Source: Promerops cafer
Taxonomy: Eukaryota; Chordata; Aves; Passeriformes; Nectariniidae
NCBI GenBank assembly: GCA_013398275.1
Contig: VZSE01009483.1
Location: 1,338,516 to 1,402,515, forward strand
Reading direction: 5' to 3'
DNA: 64,000 nt
The notes under the pieces: model-generated
Told to the model about the DNA's origin: nothing
What the model saw: the letters and a program-made list of their open reading frames with translations, nothing else
Database searches by the model: none
Part shown: positions 1-13,369 of the stretch, piece after piece
Layout: the number at the start of each line of letters is the position of its first letter
Numbering within the stretch: position 1 is the first letter of the stretch
Position numbers and translations under genes: made by a program

Positions 1-363
1 GATGCAGCACTGCAGGTGGGGTCTCAGCAGAGCAGAGCAGAGGGACAGAATCCCCTCGCTGGCCCTGCTGCCCACGCTGCTTTGGATGCAGCCCAGGATA
101 CCATTGGCTTTCTGGGCTGGGAGTGCTCACTGACAGCTCATGGCCGGCCTCTCATCCACCAGCACCACCATCAGGGCTGCTCTCCATCTGTTTCCAGCCT
201 GTGTTCATACCAGGAGTTGCCCAGGCCTATGTAGAGCACCTGCACATGGTGCCCTGAAACCTCATGAAAGTCCCACAGGCCCAGTTCTCAAGCTTGTTCA
301 GGTCCCTCTGGATGGCGTCCCATCCCTGAAGTGTGTCAGCCACACTTCTCAGCTTGGTGTCAT
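1..363 (-). repeat. CR1 LINE fragment
   Basis: Reading on +, the phrases GGTGGGGTCTCAGCAGAGCA, GCAGCCCAGGATACCATTGG and GTCCCTCTGGATGGC are the reverse strand of the chicken-repeat-1 family near its 3' end. The element is cut by the window edge on the left. It is decayed and carries no usable frame. Confidence 0.85.
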
Positions 364-364
364 A

Positions 365-563
365 AGCACCTTTTAGATACTGGAAGGCTGTTAAAAGTTC
401 TCCCTGGAGCCTTCTCTTCTCCAGGCTAAACAGCTCTCTCAGCCTGTCTTCACAGGAGTGTTCTATCACTCTGATTGTCTTTCATGGCCTCCTCTGGACT
501 CATTTCAACAGGCCCATGTCTTCTTGTACTGAGGACCCCAGAGGTGGAGTGAGTATTCTGGAG
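365..563 (-). repeat. Second CR1 LINE fragment abutting the first
   Basis: The segment from GATACTGGAAGGCTG through CTTCTCTTCTCCAGGCT to GAGGACCCCAGAGGTGGAGT is the CR1 stretch that normally lies just 3' of the one at 1-363. Its position on the far side shows a separate insertion or a rearrangement in the same orientation. Confidence 0.8.
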
Positions 564-2394
564 CTGGAATCAAGAGGAAAAGTTCTGTGGCAAGGCTGTT
601 AATGCTTTATTTGCTCATTCGTTACAGGGAAAAGCTGACAAATTTGGAAAAATCACAACTCAGTTGAAAGACATAGAGTGGAGCTCGTGTTTAAGGTGCT
701 GGGTTTAAGCTCTGACATGTCCTTTGACCCTTCATAATACAGCTGTAGTCAGTCTTAATAGCCTTGGCTCAGAGACTTGAACTATGCAAAGGGTTGGCAG
801 AAAGTCACAGGGAAAACCGCAAACAGACAGAGTTGTTTTACACTGCATAGTGTAAGGCTGGTGTCTATAAGAGGCACATGTCTCTCAACAAACTAGACTT
901 AACCAACCAGCAGATTTATATTATGCTATCTTTACGTTCACTCATTTTTAACCCCTCCCAATGGGAAGGTCTGCATTGCTCTGCAGTTGTTCAGTGGTCA
1001 GAAACAATTTGCCGAGTCAGTTTTAGCACTTCATCAGCATACAGAATTAAAAACAAAAACAGGCTGTGGAATTATTGTGCCACATCAGGAAGAGAAAATT
1101 ACAAACATAGTTATGCAATGGCATAAGACAGAAGTAAACACGTTGATGAGGGGAACAGTGAAAGACTCCCAAAATAATTGCTGTCTCTGATGAGGGTTTG
1201 GAATTCCAGAAAGCCAAGGGAAAAGGGAGTGTCTCTTAATTAGCTCTACTTTTGCCATACATATGTTGAGTGTATCACTGAAAGATGTTTTCCCTCCTTC
1301 CTGAGATCAAGGAAACCTATGATCATAGAAATGTTTGGTTTCCCTTTAAAATCCATGAAGTTACTAATTTCAGGAGGGAATGGAAAAACCTTAAATGTGC
1401 TCCAGGGAGATCTCTCCTCCCAGGTACAGTTTTGAATGCAATGTTTTTTTCTAGGGGCTTATTGCTGTGCAGATGAATAACTAAGTATACTGAAGATTTT
1501 ATTCTTGAAACAAAAATGGTTTTGTCCAAAGCTACCTGATAAAAAGCTGCTTGCAGGAGATGCTGATCCACCCCGAAGAATGTGCTTTGGGAGATGGCTC
1601 ATATTGCCCACAGTTACAGCACATTACCTTGACATACATAACAAAGTCTCAGTGAAGCACAGTCAGACTGTCACAGGGCTCAGCTGCCAGTTTAAGCATT
1701 TTATGTCTGCCTGCAATAGAAAAACAAACAAGCAAACACCCTCCTGTGTAGAGTTCCTGCTGTCGCAGCACTGGAGTAAGTTTACTCTTTTCCTAAGTAA
1801 ATGTACAGTAGAAGTGTTGTGTTTGAACATGCTGTCTTTGCTCACCTGGTCTGTGTTTTGCCTGCAGGGCTCATCTCTTTCATAACAGAACAGCAGCAGT
1901 GGTCTGTGAGTCATGACAGACTTAAATCCTCAATGAAAAAAAAAAAGGAAAACAATATCTTGCTGTCCTGTTTCTAAAACAACTTTTTATGCTACTGTCA
2001 TGAATGCTTTGAAAAGCATCTGAAAAGCATGAAAGCATGCTGATGCTTTTTAATAATTAATTTGCTCATTAGCCAAGAGGTCTATATACCAGGAAAGGAA
2101 AACAGAAAGTCAAAAGGGCCTTGTCCTGTGTCCCACAGTACAAGGTAAAATGCTGGATGGAGCTCCAGGCTGGAGGTCTGGGAGCCTGCAAGGGCTGTGG
2201 AACTGCCATTCTAATTTCTCTGGTGTCCTCTCACCCTGAGGGGCTTGCCTGAGAAACAGCCAGGGGTTTGTAAAAGTTTCCCTTTCATACAGGAACAAAT
2301 TCTACCTTGTGAAATTTATAATAAGACATTTAAAACTTCAGTTGCCTTGTAACAGTACTATCCCTAAAACTGTGGCAAAACCAGAGGTCCTCCT
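564..2394. other. Intergenic, no gene seen
   Basis: AT-rich unique sequence. Open frames up to 126 codons on either strand have no recognisable protein similarity and overlap each other. A cluster of ATGCTTT/AAAGCAT heptamers lies at 2004-2049. Confidence 0.6.
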
Positions 2395-2427
2395 GAGAGA
2401 GACTGAGAGAGACTGAGAGAGAGAGAT
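2395..2427. repeat. (GA)-rich simple repeat
   Basis: Three GAGAGACT units run into GAGAGAGAGA, a short microsatellite. Confidence 0.85.
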
Positions 2428-2698
2428 GATAAATGATTCAAATAAATTATTCAAGCACAGTTGTTTTCTTGTAATTTGAAGAAATGAAGGAACTATAGGT
2501 ATAACAATAAAAGTAACAAGGCCCTATACACAACCACAGAGAAGGCGGCAGCAATTTTTCACTTTAAACAAGGCCTATTTCAGGAACAGTCATTCTCCAT
2601 AGATTTCACTTTCATGCATACTCAATCTTTCCTACTCATAAGCATGAACATCTGTGTGTTTCGGAAGAGTTATTTATGGGGAGGAGGACAAGAGGCAC

Positions 2699-3250
2699 CA
2701 AGTGCCAAGGTCAGGGCCCTGAGGGCACTCATAAACCTTAATGGCCCTGACCAGCCTCACCTCAGTCCTCCTCCTACACCCTAGCACAGCTCCACCCTGC
2801 AGCTTCAGGCCCTCTCTGAGTTATGTCATATGTCATGTTGGTCCCCAGCTCAGCCAGAACCATGCCTGTCCTTGGCTATAGACCCCACTGGCTGGGACCT
2901 AGAGCTGCAGAATGACTTCCTGGCTTGACCTCGGTCCTGCTTTGCCACTGTCGACATGCCCAGTCATCAATGACTGTATCTGACCCTGATTATGGCCACC
3001 AGACCTCATCCTGATCCTCATCTTTATCCTGTCCCTGACCAGGGAATTGATTTTTCTATCTTGACCTTGGACCTGCTTTAGATGTGTTTGATGAGTTGGA
3101 CTCTTGGTTGACCACAGTTGCCACCTGTGAGCATGCTCTGCTCCCTCACTCAAGGGTTGTGTTACCAGGCTGAGATTCTGGCTCTTACGGAGCAGCCAGT
3201 CCTTGCCGTGCCCTGACAATCAAGCCTTCATCACTTTGTCTGGGTCCATC
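2699..3250 (+). repeat. Unclassified GC-rich interspersed repeat, possibly an avian LTR
   Basis: The block differs in composition from its flanks and is rich in repeated GACC, CCTG and TGACC words. It begins near GTCAGGGCCCTGAGGGCACT (2710-2729), a 20-mer found again unchanged at 4260-4279. Word use resembles songbird LTRs, but I cannot name the family without a repeat library. No coding region is supported. Confidence 0.45.
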
Positions 3251-5380
3251 CTGAGTGGTGACAATGGTGACAATCTCTGGTATCCTTCATATTCTCTCTT
3301 GAGAAAACCTCAGGGCCAAGCTGAGTTGTACCACACTGCTGTAGCTCTGTGTTTCATGGGGCTTTCTTCACGCCAAGGATTTAGAACAGCTGTTCCAACA
3401 CCCAGATGTTGCCAATTCTCCATTCCTACCTCTATTCTTTCTTGCATTTCATGGTCGGTCATAATCTGTTGACTTGTTGCAAGTGCATCACTCCCTGCAC
3501 TCCTGCTGTACCATTTCTCCTGGTGCCTCAAGCAGCCACACAGACTCTCATTCACATACCACATACCCCAGTTAAACATTTCCTCTGCAAATCTCTACAG
3601 GAATTTAAGGTAAGTAAAGGTTGATTTTATTTGATAATAATTTTTTTAAATTATCACTGTGTTTAACTCAAACTTTGGCATTCACATTAAATCCTTGATC
3701 ATTTTATACTAACCTGCTTACTTACCATTATTCCATATAATTGTGTTCATGTACTAAAAGAAGTAGTTGGCAAACCAGAGGAAGTGACCCCAGAAGGACC
3801 ATTTGTCAGTGAGATACCACTAAAGCCCTTCCCAATAAAACAACCAAGTGCTAGGAGAATATCCTCAAACAGGAGGCTCTCAAAACTCTTATCTTCCAAG
3901 GCTTACTTGCTGTGCTTCAGGAGATTTGAGAGAAAGCATGTGAGAATATTCTGCCCGAGTATCTCTAAATGAGATACCCACAGTGAAAGGATGGATATTC
4001 AAAGTAATATTTGCACTACTACAGTGTAGCTTCAGAACAGTTTGGAAAAAGTATGGAAATGGCAGTCAGATTTGTAAGTTATTTTTAACAGAGGTAATGC
4101 TCCTATCAGACATTATGAAATTTTATCTGTCCAAAGGATGTACAATATGGCATAGAAAAATTATAATCTCACTTGGAAAAAGAAAAATCACTTTCAAATG
4201 AGCATTATTAGGTGTGATGGACAGAATGGCTCAGAGAAGAAATGGGTGTTAGAGTAGGTGTCAGGGCCCTGAGGGCACTATTGGACTTTATTGTCCCTGC
4301 TAAGCCTCCCCCAGGGTCTCTCCCAACTCCTGCCCATGGTCTCAGGACTCCATTTCAGCTTAGCCAAGAAGCTTAGTCTGAGTACTGCAGGCTGAAAAAA
4401 AAAATAATGCTCTCAGTTTAAAACAAAATTTTATACTGTCATGCAGACCCAGGGTAAGCAACTCTAAAAAGGAGTCACAATAGGTGTTTGGGATGGAGAG
4501 CAATGAATAAAGGAGACAGGGTAGAGAAAAAAAATTAAGAAAACCCGTAGAATTGGGTTTTCCTATATTGGGTAGCCCCATGATAAACGGCTAACAAGAA
4601 ATTATGTTTTTGAAGTCGAAAGTTACACTGGATTTTCAAAAACAGAGTAGAAACACTGCTTCAATAATTCCTGGTCTGAGCAAATGGGTTAGTTGTGATG
4701 GATAAACAGTCAGTTATTAACAATAATATTGTGTGGTGGAATTGAGAGCTTGTATTTTCCTCTTAGTAATGAACAGCTGTTTCCCAACAATGAAACAAAT
4801 ATGAATTTGCAGATGCATTTCTTCTTGGGGAACTGGTAAAATGAAAATGCTTTTACCAAGCATATAAATTACAGGAATTTGGGTTTAGGTAGACACTCCA
4901 AAAGCTACAGATGCCATAACTAGAATGTGTATAAACACATTTCTCCTGAAATGCCAGAGGACTTTTTGTTTTCTAGAGGACTGCTAATATTCATTACTTA
5001 GTCTGCAGGGCCCATAGAATGAACTTTTTGCCAATGAAAGCCCACCTGAACATTGTGAAAGCTGTGATGTGAACTCTGGCCAACAAGAACAATTCCATGG
5101 ACAAGAAGAAAAGCTTTCACTCAGATTGTCAGACAAGATAACCTGTAAAACAGAAAGTAATTCTAAAAATTAATTACTTACTGTGTCATACTTTCAGTCT
5201 TTAAATTAAATCATCTGCCTCTTCAAAATGTTATGATACATAGATTCTTTTTATAAAGACACAAGATGAATGTTAAAACAAATACCAAATCAAAACATTT
5301 TTCCTTTAAGTCAACAAAAATGTTTTTATTGTAAATTGTAAGCATGACCAATCTTGCAAGAAATATATGATGGGATTTGA
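3251..5380. other. Intergenic, no gene seen (apart from the repeat at 4258-4370)
   Basis: AT-rich sequence with short overlapping chance frames (longest about 90 codons) and no recognisable protein, RNA gene or splice structure. Confidence 0.55.
4258..4370 (+). repeat. Second, shorter copy of the 2699-3250 repeat family
   Basis: It shares a perfect 20-base start with the copy at 2710, and then a diverged stretch (TTA-TGTCCCTG-TAAGCCTC) in the same order and orientation. It loses similarity after about 110 bases. Confidence 0.5.
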
Positions 5381-5394
5381 TGGAACTTGTTTCG

Positions 5395-5560
5395 GCTCAC
5401 AGAGCTGCCAAACACGCCCAGGCTTCCCAGGCCCCATCACTTCACCCCTTCCCACAGTTTGCCCTGCAGCACTTCGCCCTTCTCCGGGCTGTTGGTGCCA
5501 GGCCCACGGTGCTGTCTGGGTGTCTCTGAGCCACTAGGGGCCGTGACAGACCTGGAGAAA
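5395..5560. promoter_or_regulatory. GC-rich island in AT-rich DNA with a CTCF-like motif
   Basis: About 165 bases rich in C and G with several CG dinucleotides stand out from AT-rich flanks. CCACTAGGGGCCGTG at 5531-5545 agrees with most positions of the CTCF core consensus. The call is tentative; a decayed repeat would look similar. Confidence 0.25.
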
Positions 5561-8500
5561 TAAAAACGAGCAATAAACTGGGATCATAACAGACACACCA
5601 GCCTGCGAAGGACCATTAAATAATCAAGCCTGCCTTTTCCTGACAGCTGGGATCTCTGTACAGTCCCAGGGCACAGGTAGTTATTCCAATGCAGGGAACT
5701 CCATAAATATGCATTTAATCTTAAACACGCTTGACAGTTCTTTCGCAACTGCGCTGATTTCCTGACTGAGATACAGCCTTGACAAATGAAATTACAAAAT
5801 ATGAGTTAGCCTTTCAGATGATCACACATTTTGGAAGAATGCCATTCCCCAAACAGAATAGTACACACTGTGGTGCTACTGAAGCTTAATATAAAAATGA
5901 CATGCTTAAATGCTGTCCTTTAATTATAAAGGCACTCTGTAGAAAAAAAAGGCATTTTCATTTAGCACAGTTCGTGGCCTTTCTGTATTTCAGAATAATT
6001 TCAGGAGACAATTAATGTATTGTTTTTCCCAGATCATTATCATAGTACAATATATTTGGTTTGTCAGATATGTAAAAAAAGGCACAGCACCTTTATGCAA
6101 CAGGTACTTATTACCCTTATTATCCTTGTTTTTGTGTGCTTGATTATTCTCACATTTCGAGAAAGAGTCATAGTTTATTATTTTGATTCTCTAGTTTATT
6201 CACCAGCTGTACTGCTCAACTCTGAAGTGTACATTTCCTTCCTATTTATGACGATTTAATAACACCTCTTTTTGTGGCTGGGAAGTGTAAGCCACCCAGC
6301 CTGCCCTATCTATCTGCACGTTTATGACTGTAGAAGTTAAATTTGTTTCAAATGTTTAGACTTATTAGACTGATATTTCATAGTAATAGGTCATGAGACA
6401 AATTTAAGAGAAGAGACGTAGACAGGGAGTCATTGACAGAGATGCAATGTGGGAGGACAAAAGGAAACTGAAGATAAACTACCCTGGTAGTACCTATTTA
6501 TGCTGCCAGAGGTGAGACTGGACCCATGCCCATGTCCCTACCATTCAACCATTCCTGCTGACAATCCCTAAACTTTTAGGAGTCCTGTGTGGACCTGTAT
6601 GGACAACAGCTACATGAACTGTAAAGTTGTTAAACCAAATTCATCCCTTAAATAACTGCAAAGTCTCATGAAAAAAAAAATTATCTTCATGCTTTATTAT
6701 TTCAGTTGCATTAGATTTCTCACGTAGAAGGTGCTGACAAGGCTCAGGTGTAAAGGATACTGTCACTATAGCATGAGTAGCCACGTGACCTCCAAAATCT
6801 AGAGTGATCGCAGCATTCTAAAAACTGGAGACAGAAAAGCTGCTGTGATAAATCTCCTTATCTTCACAATCACAGATGCAAGGAAAGGGTAGAAGGGTTT
6901 CTTTCAGGGTGTGCTGATGAAGCTGTGCAGATTTGTCTACAGTTCCCTACCAAAGGCCAGTTCATGATGATGGAATAAAGACATGTGCCTGAATAGCTGG
7001 ATTTCTACATCTTACAATAACATTTCTGTACTTCCTCTGGTTGTAAGAACATGGGAAAAAGCAAAACCAGAAACTATGTTAGGAAAAATAACATTTTTCG
7101 TGGGAGATTCTGGCTACTTTTGTTTGGCAAACGAACATAATGATTTAAAATTTCTTAACAATCAAATCTCAGGTGTGGGATTCAGCTCCAGATTATAGAT
7201 ATATGTATAGATGGGCATCTAAATGGAGGGGCTTGGTTCAATTGCTTAGTTGCCATCTGAGGTGCTGTAAGGCATCCTGCCTGAGCCCCAGCTCCTCTTC
7301 CAGATCTCCCATATACCCCACGTTATATCTGCCAGCCTTGTGCTTCTATACCTGAGAACATTGAATACTTATATTCAATCCCACTGGAAACTGTACAGCT
7401 ATTTGACTCATTCTGAAAGAGACATTTGAATTCCCCTCCAGAGTCCATTAGCTGTATTGACTGAATTTCCACTCACTATAATGGGAACATGACATGTAGA
7501 CAGGAAATTAAAGTGCCTACAAGCTGGAACTGACTGCCCCCTATCCCTCCCCAAAGAGTTTAATGCTCGTCCAATGTAAAGGCTCAATAAGAGGCATGTG
7601 AAGACATGGACATAAAAAGCTCCACTGAGCTTCTCAGCAGTTTAATGTTCCAGTTTCACTTCATTTAGCAATCCTTTAAATCACCGTCAATAATAACACT
7701 CAGGAAACCGGTTGTTTCAGCAAATGTGGTTGATTCACAGGCAAACTTAAAGCCTAAACAAATCTAACAGATCTTTCAGTGGCTACTTTTTGGATCCAGT
7801 TCAGAAAATGTTCAGTATTCTTTAATGAAATTAGCATCTCTGTTTCAGACTTAAATTAGACAGCTTCAACAACTCATAAAAACAAACACAGAACCCATAA
7901 CACAGCTCTACGGAGGATTGGCTCCTGCCACATTTAGGAGCTTGACAGTCACAGCCACCCAGTCTAAGCTAACAGGCTCTGCCACTCAGTAGGGTTTTGG
8001 AGAAAAAACTTCCTACCACAGAGCTCAGATTCATGGCTTCCAAAGGGGACATGGCTTGGCCTTGGGCCTTGGATCACCACAAACTTGTGTGTCTGGTGGT
8101 CACTGGCATGTGGCTGAGCTAGGCGACCACCACAGGACCTGCTCTGCTTGCCCTGCTCAGGCACCGTGGGATTGTGCCTTGCCAGGGAGGAGGACACTGT
8201 CCTCGCCCGCCTCACTCTCACTCTGCACTCCTGGCTCACTGTCCCACAGTGTGTTCTATTGTGTCAAAGGATTTTCTGTGAAAACTGTAGAATAACTAGC
8301 TAGGTAACAAAACAACAATTAAAATTCAATGTAATTAAAGGTGAAATTACACATGAGGAAAACTGTTCCAATTTTATATGTACCAATGATAGTTGCCTAG
8401 CTGAGTTTTTACTACTCATAAAATTTGGGTGTTATGATGAAACTGTTTCTGTCACAAGATTCTTATTTAGGCATTCCTTATCTGTCTAGCTAGAAGCTAT

Positions 8501-8573
8501 CCTGTGAGGCACAAATAGGAGTGACTGAAAGCAAAAGCAACAAAAGCCCCGGTGCTATTGCTGTGTACCATTC
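5561..8573. other. Intergenic, no gene seen
   Basis: AT-rich unique sequence. Chance frames reach about 90 codons; none resembles a known protein. Confidence 0.55.
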
Positions 8574-8615
8574 TGTGTGGGTGGGTGGGTGGGTGGGTGT
8601 GGATGGGTGTGTGTT
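8574..8615. repeat. (GGGT)n microsatellite
   Basis: Five or six GGGT units are followed by imperfect GGATGGGTGTGTGT. Confidence 0.9.
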
Positions 8616-10214
8616 GTCCAGCTGCTGGACAGCTGCATGTAGAGATTTAATGGTAACAGTGCTCAACTTTCTGCCCAAGACTGTCAACAGTCTGTGAAGA
8701 ATTTACACTGCTGTGTCACTCAGTAAATTTCAAAGGGAATACACCATCCTCTGGCTTTCCTCATCTGGCAAAGAGGAAGACTGCGTGTGTTCATTCACAT
8801 CAGCCTCTATCAGACAGTTTGGAGTTTCCAAAGTATCCAGCCTTGTGACATCAGGGAAACAGTAGCACTTCCACTGCACAGAAAGGGTAAATGAAGCAGA
8901 GAACATCTGAGTAGCTTAGCCTCTCTGAAAAGAAGCCCCAGAACATTTGCTTCCTTTTAAATACAGCAATGCAAATACTGCGAAAACTTGAAATCTAGTC
9001 CTTGTTGGAGTTTTGCTGTAGATATACACAAGGCTTAGGATTTATTCTGATTGCAATGCTCCAAACGTGGGAAGAAGGTAGCTCCTTTTAGGGGTAAATA
9101 AAACTGTAATGAGCACGTCTAGTCACATTGAGTGTTCACAGAAGCACATCCTGGGCAAGAATGTTTTCTTTCACCTGGCATTGCCTCTCTGCTTCAGATA
9201 GTATGGACAGGTCCAGAAGAAACAATATGGATTCAAATTTGGATTGAAAAAACCTTCTGGTTTTTCCTACCATTTATTATTGTTACTCTGTTTCATTGTA
9301 AATCTGTGCTTACTGCCTGTTGGGCCACAAAAATCGGCATAATATGTATCAGCATAATATAGTATATTATGCTATTGAATGAGATACAAAGATAACAAGA
9401 GACATGCTTAAAGAGAAACCAGAGATCAGAGGAGAAAAGCCAGGATGCACAGTGAGTGATTTCAGTTTGAATTTAGGAAAAAGGAAGAGGCATTTGAGTT
9501 ACTATGTATGTTCTTACAGAAAATAATAAAAAGGTTTATTTTCCCTAATGTTGAATTGTTTTAAACACTGCAGAGCAAGTGAACTTGGAGTACGAAGGAT
9601 CCAGACCAATACCTTTAACTTACTGACAACAATTTATTGTGTGTGTTTTGCTTTTTTTTCCCTTCAGTCACCTCTCAAAAGCAATAACAACCGAAACTGC
9701 CCATTCATCACCTTCTCTTTGATCTTCACTCTTGATAACAACTATTTTGCATCTTCATTCAAATCACTCCACCCCATTCCTTGCAGTAATATTAAAGAGA
9801 AACTTCCTGTTTCTGGATGCCTTTCTGCAATAAATCCAATTACTGCTGCGCCGGGGAGGGGTTCAATTGGCAACAAATGCAGCAGGAAAAGCAGTTTGGT
9901 GTTATAGATGGATTTTTAAAAGCTGTTCTGAGTCCTCAAGATTCTGAGGCAGGCAAGGCAACTGCTATATGTTGGAATATGCAGGTAACTGCATTTTCTA
10001 AGGTCCCCCAAGATCCTTCTACAGGATTAAAACATCCTGTGTCAGTTCTTAGATAGTATGGATTGGAAAAAATGTGCTTTGCAAAATAAAGACCTTGGAG
10101 ATACATTGTAATTCATGAAGGACATGAACATCAATTCAAATTTTGAAAAATGTAGTGAAAAATATGCCAGTGAAAAACATGCTCTTTCTAGACAGCCAGA
10201 AAACCCTTTGTAAA
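8616..10214. other. Intergenic, no gene seen
   Basis: AT-rich sequence. A frame of 119 codons at 9548 has no recognisable similarity and is not supported as a gene. Confidence 0.55.
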
Positions 10215-10263
10215 TCACAGAATCACACAATCACAGCATAAGCTGAGTTGGAAGGGACCAAGT
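10215..10263 (-). repeat. CR1 LINE 3' terminal fragment
   Basis: AATCACAGAATCACACAATC followed by GAGTTGGAAGGGACC is the reverse strand of the CR1 3' end. Confidence 0.8.
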
Positions 10264-13200
10264 TTACTATGAGCTGCAGATTTTTAAGGGTCTACACTGT
10301 ATTTTTATGACCATTTATGTTGTCTCTAGCAGCTTAAATGTGCAAGTAGCATTCACAGTGTATTACTTTTGATGTAGATCAGTAGTCTCATTTGACATTC
10401 CTGGGTTGGGTTGACTTCTTCCTGTTAAAGACAGAGAAGCTGCCCTGGCAACCTTGAAGCTTGATCTCCTTGCACATTCTGAGGTCTAGGATTAACCTTA
10501 ACAAGGTGTAAATTTTGCTCCAATAATGGTTTACATTTACATAAAAATAAATTTCTTGGGTTTACGTCATTATTTTCTTCAGAAGCAGGAGACAATTATC
10601 TGAACATAAGTTCATGTTTTATTATCCTGATCACTTAGCCACATCATTTTGCTTCTGCAAATACGGAAACAAAAAAGAAAAGAAAAATGAAAAAAAAAGT
10701 AAAAAGAAAAAAAAGAAAGAAAAAAGAAAGGAGGCAGAACAGATTATGTCAGGAGTTTTTCAGTGCACAGTAAAGACATAAAAGCTGTGTTTGTCATATA
10801 CATCTGCATGCTTTTACAGACCTTTCTTCTGACTCAAGGTCTGATTTTGGGACTTACGAAGAGATGAGAACTGGTAATACATACATTCTTCTCTTCTCCT
10901 GAGTTTCAAAATAAACAAAAGCAAATTTTTCTTTCTTAGATAATGGATCCTTCAAATGCAGTGGCATATGCAGGTTTTTAAATAATTTTACAATTATTTA
11001 TGCACTTACTTAGTAATTTGTCATTTTGGTATTCCAAGAGTTTCAGATTAGAGCAATAAACTTGCTTTGTGTTTTCTAAGATACCACAGTAGTTTTTTAT
11101 CTCATTTGCCACTTAAATTATCCATAGTACAGCTACATACTAGGATATGTAGATTGATATATTGAAGCGCTACATCTGTTGAAGTGTCATCATTCATGAA
11201 GGTTTAAATGGATACCTGCCTTGATGTCCCACTTAGTGAGATAAATTTATTTCATTAGTATTCTGCAAAGTCTTCTATGTGTAATGGTGACAGAGAAACA
11301 AACTCTTCCTACAGATACCCATAAACATTATGGAAATAACTCACTAGCAATTTGACTCGAAGAACACTGAATAAAGAGATTCAAATAATCTAGAAACTCA
11401 GTAAACATACGCAGTTGCACTCGAAATACGAGGTTTATCTCTTTATCAGGAAGACAGGAGGAGTGGGTGAAACAGTAATATTCAGGGGACTGAGGACTAG
11501 ACAGAAGATAAGAAAAATCCTCAATGGCTCCATTGCCTTGTACTTTGAAGAGTAGTTTAGGTTATCACCACATGAATACAATACACTGGTATTGTTATTA
11601 ACAATGCTTGCAATTGACAGTCAGTTTGCACTGGAACAAGAACTTCTTTCATAAAGTTACTAACAAATTATTGAGAGTAAGCATATGGTTAAGTAGATCT
11701 CCATTTAAGCTACTCAGCCAGTTTGCAAATACCTCAGTATACATAAACTGCTTTTAGCCTTAACTCAGGCAGTTAGAGAGTATTCAGGATTGTTTTGTTG
11801 GATCATTTTCACTGAAAGGAAAACACCTGCTTTATCTCTGCATATCCTGGTCGTGCAAGTCATCTACCCAAAGTCCTGTTTCTTAAATACAATAATAATA
11901 CACAATAGCAGGAGGGTAACCTCCACATTCAGAAGCCTAAGCTCTTTTTCCAAATAGGTCTGAGTTCAAAGGTTTTGATCCATGTTGAATTACAAGTATA
12001 GATTTTACTGGTGTATTCTTGTAGTGGAATATAGGCATGAAAACAATTTGATGTTTACTATTTTTTGTTAAATTAGAAGTATGTCATTCTAAGAGAGCAA
12101 GAACAGAGAATTATATGTCATTAAGTAATATGAATTAAAAATCCAGTAAAAGCCAGTGATGAAGACTTGCTCTTTCTTTTGGGTTCTCCTTCAGGTCACA
12201 GTTCTAGAGGTCTCTAATGCTCTTTCTAATCTCCTGGTTGCTTTCATACACTTAGGCTGTGTGATTCTCATGCAACCAAATCAACTCCCTGTTCTAAGAG
12301 TTGCTCTGGTCTGATCATCCACTAGAGTGGAGCTGAAGCCTTGCACAACTAGGTCAATACTTTACCTTCATGACACAAATCAATGACCTAGTCTAAAGTA
12401 TTTTCCCAGTTCAGTGTTACTCCAAGTATGTTGCTGGGTCAACCATGCACTAGTAGGCTTTGTCACATTAGGCATTGCCTCTCTGTGCGAGTGATATCTG
12501 CAGCTGTCTCATCCTTTTCATCAGTTTCTCCAACTCCCCCTCCTAGTCACTGATGCCAGTGATTACTGGCGCTGGATGCTGCAAGTTCCAATTTAAAATT
12601 TTGCTTTGACATCAGACGACGCTTAGCTGGCATCTTCCTAATCTCTTACTCAATCTCTCCATACATTTGCCTTCCTCATGGCCTGTTTTGTTCCACCCTC
12701 AGCCCTCACTGTTGCTTCCACCCTCACCTTGCACCAGCAAGGTATCACCACAGCCCATACTGGAGCCATAATTAGGTTTCCCAGGTAAGAAGGTCATTTG
12801 GTAGGTCCTTTCCTTGTTTCCTCTTTTGTCATTTTCTGGGCATGGAGCCAGGACCTGGGCGTTTTGCCAGCACACATGCTGCTCTTCCACCCCACCCTGG
12901 ACCTCATGTGTTCCTGCCTACCTCACCTCTGGAGCCATGCCGGGGCCGCACCCCTCTCTACACCCCTGCTGTGGAGCCACTCCTGGTCCTGGCCACACCA
13001 CCTCTGTCGGCCCTGCCTGGGAAGCCATGCCCAGGACTGGGTTCCTCCACACACCCTTGGCCCTGTGCTTCCCAGCCAGCTTCCTCCAGAACACAGCACA
13101 TCAAGGTATAGTGCTCGATACGTTGAATTTTGAATGCAAACAAAACAGATACACAGATACATTTATAATTCACTCTACTTGAGACAAGGGAGAACATGGG

Positions 13201-13369
13201 CTGCATCAATCAGACATGAACAAGTTACGGATTTTTAATTGATTTGTAGGTTTACAGTGATACACCATCCCCAGACATACCAGGCTCCTCCATAGGTATG
13301 TCTGCTGGCACAGGGGCTCCTCTCCTCTCTCAACAGCAGCTCTTGCAGCAGCAGAACATGATCAGCCCT
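10264..13369. other. Intergenic, no gene seen; A-rich tract and a GC-rich patch
   Basis: It is mostly AT-rich. An A/G-rich purine tract lies at about 10668-10733. A C-rich patch at about 12840-13110 produces overlapping frames on both strands (up to 122 codons) with low-complexity Pro/Ser/His content. It may be repeat-derived and is not supported as coding. Confidence 0.5.

Noticed and set aside
10668..10733. A-rich tract as a retroposed gene tail
   Set aside because: Nothing upstream resembles a processed gene or SINE on either strand, and the tract is mixed A/G.
12798..13182. Overlapping frames of 111 and 122 codons on + with minus-strand partners
   Set aside because: C-rich low-complexity sequence gives frames in several registers at once; no family is recognisable.
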